Shown here piece by piece: positions 1 to 5,269 of a stretch of DNA of 5,269 nucleotides (positions within the stretch are counted from its first letter, which is position 1; each line of letters starts with the position of its first letter). Made by a program: the position numbers and the translations under genes. The DNA lies in NCBI GenBank assembly GCA_938030845.1, contig CALHIC010000227.1, positions 1-5,269 on the forward strand, in the 5' to 3' direction. The notes under the pieces are model-generated. The model had not been told where the DNA came from, searched no databases, and worked only from the letters and a program-made list of their open reading frames with translations. This DNA is from an uncultured Oribacterium sp. GTDB lineage: Bacteria > Bacillota > Clostridia > Lachnospirales > Lachnospiraceae.

Positions 1-855
1 GAGGACATAGAAAAAAGTCTTAGGAAAAAGTTTAAAAAATCTATTTTTACTCCCTTTGCAAAGGCAATTAACAATTTTGAATTAATTGAAGAAGGAGACA
101 ATATCTGCGTTTGCATTTCCGGCGGAAAAGACTCCATGATTATGGCAAAGCTTTTCCAAGAGTTAAAACGACACAACAAATTCCCCTTTACCCTGCATTT
201 TCTTTGTATGGATCCGGGCTATAACGCCTACAATCGACAGATTATTGAGGAAAATGCCGCTCATCTGGGGATTCCCTTGGAGTTCTTCCAAAGCGATATT
301 TTTGAATCGGTTTTCACCATTGACTCCTCTCCCTGCTATGTTTGTGCCAGAATGCGAAGAGGACACCTGTATTCCAAGGCAAAGGAACTGGGCTGTAACA
401 AAATTGCCCTTGGACACCACTTTGATGATGTCATTGAAACCGTCTTAATGGGAATGCTTTACAGCGGACAATTCCAGGCCATGATGCCCAAACTCCATTC
501 CACAAACTTTGAAGGAATGGAGTTGATTCGTCCCCTCTACTATGTTCGGGAGGAAGACATTATCCATTGGAGAAATTATAACCAACTGAACTTTATTCAG
601 TGTGCCTGCAAGTTCACCGAAACCTGCAGCACCTGCCATGTGGACGGAACCACCAGCTCCAAGCGCTTGGAGATTAAGAAATTGATTGCTTCCCTAAAGG
701 AAATTAATCCCTTTATCGAGAAAAATATCTTCCGTTCCACGGAAAATGTGTCCATCAATACCATCTTGGGCCTAAAAACCGACGGAGAGAAGCATTCCTT
801 CTTAGAGTGGTATGATAAGGGCTTTACCCCACATGCAAGCAGGAACCGCCAATAA
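1..855 (+). CDS. ttcA: TtcA-family tRNA 2-thiocytidine biosynthesis protein (partial, 5' end outside window)
   Basis: The frame is open from the first base, so 284 C-terminal residues are visible and the true start lies to the left. The ATG at 136 falls just after the PP-loop motif and cannot be the start. Residues 40-45 read SGGKDS, the ATP-pyrophosphatase PP-loop. CYVC at 112-115 followed by ARMRRG, then GHHFDD at 138-143 and IRPLYYV at 176-182, are TtcA-family landmarks. TtcA enzymes adenylate the C2 of cytidine 32 in tRNA and insert sulfur, using a [4Fe-4S] cluster held by three cysteines; C112 and C115 match the first two. The third should lie in the cysteine-rich loop at 201-212 (C201, C203, C209, C212). 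The SGGKDS and CxxC spacing argues against TilS, a related PP-loop enzyme. Its 3' end overlaps the convergent kinase gene. The family call is firm, but the exact substrate in Gram-positives is inferred. Confidence 0.88.
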   Translation, partial: EDIEKSLRKKFKKSIFTPFAKAINNFELIEEGDNICVCISGGKDSMIMAKLFQELKRHNKFPFTLHFLCMDPGYNAYNRQIIEENAAHLGIPLEFFQSDIFESVFTIDSSPCYVCARMRRGHLYSKAKELGCNKIALGHHFDDVIETVLMGMLYSGQFQAMMPKLHSTNFEGMELIRPLYYVREEDIIHWRNYNQLNFIQCACKFTETCSTCHVDGTTSSKRLEIKKLIASLKEINPFIEKNIFRSTENVSINTILGLKTDGEKHSFLEWYDKGFTPHASRNRQ

Positions 856-2485
856 ACTCACGAATTATGGAGTTCTTCGGAATGGACTCCGGGCTTACAG
901 GAAGCACATAGTCCAGGAACTTTAAGAGGCGCTTTGCCTCCTGGTAGGCGGGACTGTCATTTTCAATCTGGAACAGTAGAGGCTGGGCAAAAATCTTTAA
1001 TACTGCAAGCTCATAAATCAATGCAGAGTTTACCATCACATCCGCCCTCTCCTGGAAGGGGAAAATGTAATTGTCTTCGCCCCGTCTTACATTTTTCCAG
1101 ATGGAAATGGTATCCTCCGCAGAATAACCTCTGGTTCTGTTATCTCTTACCATTCTACGAAGCAGGCGCACATCCGTTGTGGGAATACGGTTATGCTCAT
1201 CAATGTTCAGGGGTGTTAAAGCGGAAATGTAAATGCGGAACTTACTTTCCTCCGGCAGGGAGGTGGACATTAAGTCATTTAAGCAGTGGATACCCTCGAT
1301 AACCAAGACATCCTCCGCCTCCATTTTCAGATAATCTCCCTTATACTCTCTTTCTCCTGTGAAGAAATTGTAACGAGGAAGCTCCACCCTTTCTCCGGAA
1401 AGAAGAGAGAGCATATCCTTATTAAACAGCTCCAAATCCACGCACTGAATGGACTCAAAGTCGTAATTTCCCTCCTCATCTCTGGGAGCCTCCACTCTGG
1501 CTCTGAAATAATTATCTACAGAGATAGCATGGGGCTTTAGTCCAAGTGCGGAAAGCTGAATGCTTAAACGCTTGGAAAAGCTGGTTTTTCCGGAGGAAGA
1601 AGGTCCCGCAATCAGTACCACACGCTTCTTCTCCTTAAAAATAGACATGGCGATATTTCCGATTTGCTTCTCAAAATAAGCTTCCTGCATCAGAATAAGA
1701 GAATCCGTATCTCCCTGAACAATCTGCTTATTCAAGGCGCCGATATCCCCGATTCCCACCTTTCTGGCCCAAAGAGAAGATTCCTTCTGTACCTTATAAA
1801 GCTTGTCCATAGGGTGGAACTCCGGAAGCTCCTTCGGATTCTCCGGTGTCGGTAAAAGCAGGATAAAACCGTCTCCATAGGGAAGCAGGTCAAATAAAGT
1901 TACATAAGAAGTGTTTTGCAGCATATAGCCGTAGAAATAATCCTGGAAATTCCCCAGGGAGTAAATATTGACACGGCTGGTCATACGATAACGGAAGAGC
2001 TCCTCCTTGGAGTGCATGCCTACCTCCCGGAAGATAGCTCTGGCATCCTCGGTGGAAACGGAGCGCTTCATAATCGGCATCTTCTTTTCCGCATACTCAT
2101 GCATGGAAGCCTTTACCTTCTCTAAAAGCTCCTTCGTAATCTGCACATCTCCGGAGAGGAAGCCGTAAAAACCGCCCCCAAGAGTGTAATCCATATTGAC
2201 TCTAAAGCCCGGCACATCCTTACAATGATGATAAAAAGCTTTTAAAAGCATAAATACGGCAGAGCGGTGATAACTCTTCATACCGATACTATCCTTCAAG
2301 GTTAAAAAGCTGCATTCCTGATCCACATTGGGGATTCTCTTATGCAACTCATAAATACGCTTTCCAAAGCGTACCAAAACGATTGGATACTCCTCCATAT
2401 CCTGAAACAAGGGAACCAAGTCTTGAAACTTACTTCCCTCCTCTAACTCTACCACTCTTCCTTTTGCTGTAATTTTCATGGACAT
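824..2485 (-). CDS. Nucleoside (uridine-type) kinase with threonyl-tRNA-synthetase-like N-terminal half
   Basis: This 553-residue cytosolic protein has two halves. Residues 1 to about 60 look like a TGS domain. Residues about 65-260 resemble the second additional (editing-side) domain of threonyl-tRNA synthetase, with YHRSAVFML at 72-80 and GGGFYGFL at 103-110. From about 287 to 490 it is a P-loop kinase of the uridine kinase/phosphoribulokinase family: Walker A GPSSSGKT at 294-301, SVDNYF at 322-327, VIEGIH at 395-400, and a basic lid RDNRTRG at 447-453. The expected reaction is ATP- or GTP-dependent phosphorylation of a nucleoside; uridine or cytidine is the guess, but the true substrate is unproven. 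At more than twice the length of an ordinary Udk (about 210 residues) it is a distinct fused family that is recurrent in Clostridia. The C-terminal IREFIGGS segment looks like the natural end. It lies 21 bp downstream of the Nif3-type gene, so it is probably co-transcribed with it. Confidence 0.87.
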   Translation of the reverse strand: MSMKITAKGRVVELEEGSKFQDLVPLFQDMEEYPIVLVRFGKRIYELHKRIPNVDQECSFLTLKDSIGMKSYHRSAVFMLLKAFYHHCKDVPGFRVNMDYTLGGGFYGFLSGDVQITKELLEKVKASMHEYAEKKMPIMKRSVSTEDARAIFREVGMHSKEELFRYRMTSRVNIYSLGNFQDYFYGYMLQNTSYVTLFDLLPYGDGFILLLPTPENPKELPEFHPMDKLYKVQKESSLWARKVGIGDIGALNKQIVQGDTDSLILMQEAYFEKQIGNIAMSIFKEKKRVVLIAGPSSSGKTSFSKRLSIQLSALGLKPHAISVDNYFRARVEAPRDEEGNYDFESIQCVDLELFNKDMLSLLSGERVELPRYNFFTGEREYKGDYLKMEAEDVLVIEGIHCLNDLMSTSLPEESKFRIYISALTPLNIDEHNRIPTTDVRLLRRMVRDNRTRGYSAEDTISIWKNVRRGEDNYIFPFQERADVMVNSALIYELAVLKIFAQPLLFQIENDSPAYQEAKRLLKFLDYVLPVSPESIPKNSIIREFIGGSCLHVG

Positions 2486-2498
2486 CCCTGACCTTTCT
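2486..2498 (-). promoter_or_regulatory. Ribosome binding site of the nucleoside kinase (start choice ambiguous)
   Basis: Reading leftwards, AGAAAGG (2492-2498) lies 6 nt before the ATG at 2485. CAGGG (2486-2490) lies 6 nt before a second in-frame ATG at 2479. Either start is possible, so the protein begins MSMK or MK. Both sites are weaker than the AGGAG sites of trmK and the Nif3-type gene, which suggests lower initiation or some coupling to upstream translation. The longer start is kept because AGAAAGG is the better match. Confidence 0.5.
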
Positions 2499-2506
2499 AT
2501 TTAGTT

Positions 2507-3295
2507 TTACAGAATTTTTCCTAAGAAAACTTCCTTTTCCTCTACGCAATCTATCTTAGGAAAATGTCGGCGAATCTGCTCGCTCATATAAGGCACGAAG
2601 AATCGCTCCAAGCCGTAATGCCCTGCATTAAGAAGGCTAAGCCCCTCTCCCAAGGCATCCACTGCATCATGGTGTCCCAAGTCTCCGGTGATATAAGCGT
2701 CTGCACCGCTAGCAATCACATCCTTCATAAAGCTCTTTCCGGAACCCGGGCAAACCGCAATTTTTCGTATGGGCCTTCCACTGTCAAAGTACTCAATATA
2801 GGGAAGGGCAGCCTTTTCTTTCACATAAGTCGCTAGTTCCTCGCAAGTAAATGCCTTATCCACTCGAGTATAAAATCCTATCCCCTGAGATATGCCCTCC
2901 AAGCCGGGAGAAACTTCCTGCAGTACCCCCTCCTTTTTCCAGGAAAGCTTAGAGCAAATCAAATCTCCCATGCCCTCCTTTACGCTGTCGAAGTTGGTGT
3001 GCATGCTAAAGACGGAAATCTTATGTTCCGCCAAAGTAAGAAGCAACCTTCCCTGCTCATTGTCTCCGGTAACAGATTTCATCCCCTGAAAGATAAAGGG
3101 ATGGTGGCTCAAAATAAAATTACAAGAATGGGCAACCGCCTCTTCCACCGACCTTCTCTGCACATCCAGACAGACATAGACCTTGCTAAGCTCTTCTTCC
3201 TTCTTTCCCAGCAAGAATCCCACATTGTCCCAGTGCTCCGCATACTGCTTCGGTGCAAATTCCTCCAAAAAGGAAATCAGCTCTTGTTTTTTCAT
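2507..3295 (-). CDS. Nif3-like dinuclear metal-centre protein (YbgI/YqfO family)
   Basis: The product has 262 residues, close to the short bacterial form (E. coli YbgI is about 247), and lacks the middle insertion that makes B. subtilis YqfO about 370 long. Family metal ligands are visible: HHP at 64-66, the HTNFD block at 99-103 with D103, and GHYGLE at 225-230 supplying H226 and E230. GDLGHHDA at 204-211 is also characteristic. Nif3 proteins form toroidal hexamers with two metal ions per subunit. Many databases label them GTP cyclohydrolase 1 type 2, but the physiological reaction is not settled. The ATG at 3295 is supported by AGGAG seven bases upstream. The gene sits 23 bp after trmK and 21 bp before the kinase. 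A trmK-nif3 pair is widespread in Gram-positives, pointing to a conserved but unexplained functional link. Confidence 0.92.
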   Translation of the reverse strand: MKKQELISFLEEFAPKQYAEHWDNVGFLLGKKEEELSKVYVCLDVQRRSVEEAVAHSCNFILSHHPFIFQGMKSVTGDNEQGRLLLTLAEHKISVFSMHTNFDSVKEGMGDLICSKLSWKKEGVLQEVSPGLEGISQGIGFYTRVDKAFTCEELATYVKEKAALPYIEYFDSGRPIRKIAVCPGSGKSFMKDVIASGADAYITGDLGHHDAVDALGEGLSLLNAGHYGLERFFVPYMSEQIRRHFPKIDCVEEKEVFLGKIL

Positions 3296-3302
3296 ATTAT
3301 TT

Positions 3303-3320
3303 CTCCTATTTATCTCTCCT
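3303..3320 (-). promoter_or_regulatory. Tandem Shine-Dalgarno-like sites before the Nif3-type gene
   Basis: On the minus strand AGGAG occurs at 3303-3307, with a 7 nt spacer to the ATG at 3295, and again at 3316-3320, where it overlaps the TAG stop of trmK (3319-3321). The proximal copy decides the start. The distal copy, sitting on the stop codon, could hold terminating ribosomes and couple translation of the two genes; that part is inference. Confidence 0.65.
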
Positions 3321-4065
3321 ATCCAAAGTAGCTAAGGCCCTCTTTCACCCGTTCCAGCTTCTCTGCTATCACCTTTTGGGGATTTTTTGAAAGCATTTCT
3401 TCCAAATGTCTTTCCTCATCCTCTAAAAGTTCCTTTAAAACAGGATCCTTTTTTGCTAGAGGAAGCCAACCAAACTCCCATTCCACTTTGGATATTTTGG
3501 AAGAATCCAAGTTATTCTCTCTTGCATCCGAATTTGTCGCCTTAAGCTCCGGGACTTTCGCCTCGGTATCCAAAGTATTTTTTTCCCTATCTGAATTTCT
3601 ACGCTTTTTCGCCAGCAGGATGCGATAAAACTTATTTTTCTCCTTCACATAGCAGTCTTCCACAAGCTCCATATAGGGATATAAAAAACGCCGAACCTTC
3701 TCATAGTCGGACTGGGGAGAAAGCAAAATCGTTTCAAACTCCTCTATTCGCTTTTCCAAAATCTGAATCATCAGTATTCCCCCCATACCGGAGAGAAGAA
3801 GGTGCTTACATTCCCCTTTTTCCAAGGCTTCCAGACCATTTCCAAGGCGACAGCTGATTTTATCCTCCAGCCCCTTGAAACGCACATTTTTCTTCGCCAT
3901 TTCCAAGGGCTCTTTTCCGATATCACAGGCAAAAAGCTTCTCCGCCTTTCCCGCCTCATATAAGGCAATGGCGGTATAGCCATGGTCGCAACCGATGTCC
4001 GCAATACTGTCCACCACCGGATATAAGTCCACCATGGTCTGTATCCTTGCCCCAAGTCCCTTCAT
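3319..4065 (-). CDS. trmK: tRNA (adenine(22)-N1)-methyltransferase TrmK
   Basis: This 248-residue class I SAM-dependent methyltransferase is predicted to make m1A at position 22 in the D-arm region of tRNA. The SAM-binding motif I reads ADIGCDHGY at 22-30, followed by an acidic strand end ACDIG at 46-50. RLGNGLEAL at 73-81, SGMGG at 92-96 (the TrmK GMGG block) and SPQSD at 116-120 complete the catalytic domain. After the last strand (FYRILLAKK, about 146-154) comes a polar linker at about 155-195, then the C-terminal helical segment from EFGW at 197-200 to the end, where paired helices with coiled-coil character are expected. Known TrmK proteins are about 225-235 residues, so the linker appears enlarged. 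The start at 4065 is supported by AAAAGGAG with a 7 nt spacer. Stop is TAG, 23 bp before the Nif3-type gene. Its position after dnaG matches the usual Gram-positive order except that the sigma factor gene is missing. Confidence 0.92.
   Translation of the reverse strand: MKGLGARIQTMVDLYPVVDSIADIGCDHGYTAIALYEAGKAEKLFACDIGKEPLEMAKKNVRFKGLEDKISCRLGNGLEALEKGECKHLLLSGMGGILMIQILEKRIEEFETILLSPQSDYEKVRRFLYPYMELVEDCYVKEKNKFYRILLAKKRRNSDREKNTLDTEAKVPELKATNSDARENNLDSSKISKVEWEFGWLPLAKKDPVLKELLEDEERHLEEMLSKNPQKVIAEKLERVKEGLSYFG
3472..3597 (-). repeat. Degenerate 63-bp tandem repeat inside the trmK linker
   Basis: Residues 157-166 of TrmK (NSDREKNTLD) and 178-187 (NSDARENNLD) match at 6 of 10 positions with a 21-residue period. 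The DNA shows the same period: ATCCAA on the + strand at 3505-3510 and again at 3568-3573, exactly 63 bp apart, followed by partly matching bases and a shared CTGAATTT/CCGAATTT-like block. By eye about 25 of 39 aligned bases agree. The second half of each unit is barely similar, so this is an old or partial duplication at best. Confidence 0.4.
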
Positions 4066-4211
4066 CTACACACTCCTTTTAGAGGGAAAATAAAATCTCC
4101 CCAAAACTCTTTTCGCCTCTATACACCGTAAAGACTATATTTCGTAAAAAATCCAATCTCTATATCCAAACTGTAATCTCTGCGAAGCCAAATATAGCTT
4201 TTTTAAGTCTT
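4066..4211 (-). promoter_or_regulatory. dnaG-trmK intergenic region with weak candidate promoter and trmK ribosome binding site
   Basis: This is the only sizeable non-coding gap (146 bp, A/T-rich). A strong Shine-Dalgarno site AAAAGGAG lies at 4073-4080 on the minus strand. A possible sigma-A promoter facing trmK has a -35 match TTTACG at 4143-4148 (4 of 6) and TGTATA at 4120-4125 (3 of 6) 17 bp away; the overlapping TATAGA is a better -10 (4 of 6) but at 19 bp spacing. Just upstream, the heptamer AATCTCT (+ strand) occurs at 4155-4161 and 4175-4181. AGAGG and CCTCT segments could form a small leader stem before the Shine-Dalgarno site. No convincing dnaG terminator (stem plus T-run) is seen, so read-through from dnaG is also possible. 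No sigma factor gene or remnant is recognisable. Confidence 0.3.
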
Positions 4212-5269
4212 TTATCCGGAAAAACCGGAGAAATGCTCCCACTTATCCTTCTCCCGGAACAAACGGGAAAGCTCCTCTCCGTCCATAGCCTCTGCAATAG
4301 CCTTTTCAATCCCCCGCAATTTAATCTGGCGGATAAAGTCCAGAAGCATTCTTTCCTCTTCCTGCCGTTCCAGATCCAAATGATACAAGTCTCCATGATA
4401 AAGCGCCATGCACTTTTGGTATTTTTCTTCCTCGCCTCGGAAACCGTCCATGATTTCCTGTACGGCCTTTCCCTCCTGCAAAGAAAGAAATACCTGCCTG
4501 CAAAGCTCCTCCCTAAGGTCCTCTGCCTTAATATATTGAGAAACCGGCCCGATCCACTCTTCCTTTTGCAATAAGACGGAAAGGAACTGCTCCTCCAAAT
4601 TATCCGTTAAGCTCTTTTCCCGCTTATTCTCCTCCCGTCTTCCCTGCTTGGAAAGAGCAAAGGAAAGCTGGGATTTTTCTTCCCCCTTTTGTACCAGATA
4701 CAAAAGGTTCTCCGCGGATAAAAGCTGCTCTCTGGCCACTGCCTTGCAATAATTTTCCAGCTCCACAGGGTCGGAGAAGCAATCCCTCAAGAGGGAAGCA
4801 ATGGCTTCCATATAGCCCTGCATCTCTCCCGGATCTTGCAGGTTAAAGCCGGACTTTAATTCCTCCACCTCCCACAAGAAGGCATTTTTTGCATTATGAA
4901 TCCGCTCCAGAAGGGCATCCTTTCCCTCCGCCTTTAGAAACTCATCCGGATCCTTATAGGGCTTTAGGGAAATGACCTTCGCCTGGATTTCCTTTTCCCG
5001 TAAAATGGGAATGGCTCTCTTACAGGCCTTTCTTCCCGCATTGTCACTGTCAAAGCAAAGAAGCACCGTAGAGGTAAAACGCTTTAAAAGGGCGGCCTGT
5101 TGCTCTGTAAAGGCGGTTCCCAATGCCGCCACCGCTTCAATACAGCCTGCCTGATGCATGGAAATCACATCCATATAGCCTTCGCAGAGAATAAAATAAT
5201 TTGCTCTGGATTTTCTCGAAAAATTAAGGGCAAAAAGGTTTCTGGACTTATCGAAAAGCTTGGTTTCCG
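4212..5269 (-). CDS. dnaG: DNA primase DnaG (partial, N-terminal part beyond right edge)
   Basis: The frame is open to the right edge, giving 351 C-terminal residues. The ATG at 5174 lies inside the TOPRIM motif and is not the start. DnaG synthesises RNA primers at the replication fork and is recruited by the replicative helicase. Visible TOPRIM landmarks (partial numbering) are ETKLFDKSRNLFALN at 1-15, CEGYMDV at 28-34 with the catalytic glutamate E29, FDSDNAGRKA at 72-81 with metal-binding D73 and D75, and DPDEF at 106-110. The charged segment from about 195 to the end, starting LTDNLEEQFLSVLL, corresponds to the C-terminal helicase-binding domain, so this end is complete. The zinc-ribbon and most of the RNA polymerase domain are not in the window. 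The next gene downstream is trmK, 146 bp away, rather than the usual primary sigma factor gene. Confidence 0.95.
   Translation of the reverse strand, partial: ETKLFDKSRNLFALNFSRKSRANYFILCEGYMDVISMHQAGCIEAVAALGTAFTEQQAALLKRFTSTVLLCFDSDNAGRKACKRAIPILREKEIQAKVISLKPYKDPDEFLKAEGKDALLERIHNAKNAFLWEVEELKSGFNLQDPGEMQGYMEAIASLLRDCFSDPVELENYCKAVAREQLLSAENLLYLVQKGEEKSQLSFALSKQGRREENKREKSLTDNLEEQFLSVLLQKEEWIGPVSQYIKAEDLREELCRQVFLSLQEGKAVQEIMDGFRGEEEKYQKCMALYHGDLYHLDLERQEEERMLLDFIRQIKLRGIEKAIAEAMDGEELSRLFREKDKWEHFSGFSG

Noticed and set aside
163..420. 85-residue minus-strand frame opposite the TtcA-like gene
   Set aside because: Antisense shadow of a well-supported PP-loop coding region; no ribosome binding site or motif.
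774..802. AGAAG/CTTCT stem with a T5 run further on, as a terminator for the leftward operon
   Set aside because: Weak A/T-containing five-base stem, with the T-run separated from it by nine bases (779-787); not a proper intrinsic terminator.
869..890. Inverted repeat GGAGT...ACTCC just past the TtcA stop, considered as a terminator
   Set aside because: Five-base stem with a 12-nt loop, no T-run on the + strand side, and it codes for the kinase C-terminus.
934..1302. 122-residue open frame on the + strand opposite the kinase gene
   Set aside because: It lies wholly antisense to the kinase domain, has no recognisable motif or ribosome binding site, and its cysteine/proline-rich composition is typical of a shadow frame.
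4215..4229. Perfect TCCGG-A5-CCGGA hairpin at the dnaG stop, as a terminator
   Set aside because: Only five base pairs, within the last dnaG codons, and no T-run follows in the minus direction. It might affect mRNA stability but cannot be called a terminator.
4160..4396. 78-residue minus-strand frame running from the dnaG 3' end into the gap
   Set aside because: Out-of-frame shadow of dnaG; tryptophan/arginine-rich, no motif, and no similarity to a sigma factor remnant.

Overview
The window looks like a housekeeping stretch from a moderate-to-low GC Gram-positive bacterium of the class Clostridia, probably Lachnospiraceae-like. The evidence is the run dnaG - trmK - nif3-type gene, a TtcA-type enzyme of the clostridial kind, a threonyl-tRNA-synthetase-like/uridine-kinase fusion protein, strong purine-rich AGGAG ribosome binding sites, and A/T-rich intergenic DNA. 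The genus cannot be fixed from the sequence alone.

Layout. Positions 1-855 (+ strand) carry the larger, C-terminal part of a TtcA-like PP-loop tRNA thiolation enzyme; its start lies left of the window. Four genes point the other way and are read from right to left. They are dnaG (4212-5269, 5' end beyond the right edge), a 146 bp gap, trmK (3319-4065), a Nif3/YbgI-type dinuclear metal protein (2507-3295), and a 553-residue nucleoside kinase (824-2485). The last three are only 21-23 bp apart, each with a visible ribosome binding site, so they probably share a transcript. Whether dnaG belongs to that transcript is unclear: the 146 bp gap contains a weak promoter-like match and no convincing terminator. 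The nucleoside kinase and the TtcA-like gene converge and their 3' ends overlap by 32 bp.

How the genes fit together. The set combines replication priming (DnaG), tRNA modification (TrmK, m1A22; TtcA-like, probably s2C32 or a related thiolation), a conserved metal protein of unsettled function (Nif3 family) and a nucleoside-phosphorylating protein. This is essentially the Gram-positive macromolecular-synthesis neighbourhood, but the primary sigma factor gene that usually follows dnaG is absent here.

I found no mobile element, CRISPR array, phage gene, RNA gene or defence system, and no clear candidate for an undescribed system. The points worth a second look are modest: the missing rpoD/sigA, the degenerate synthetase-like half of the kinase, a cysteine-dense loop in the TtcA-like protein, a repeat-bearing linker in TrmK, and the overlapping convergent gene ends.
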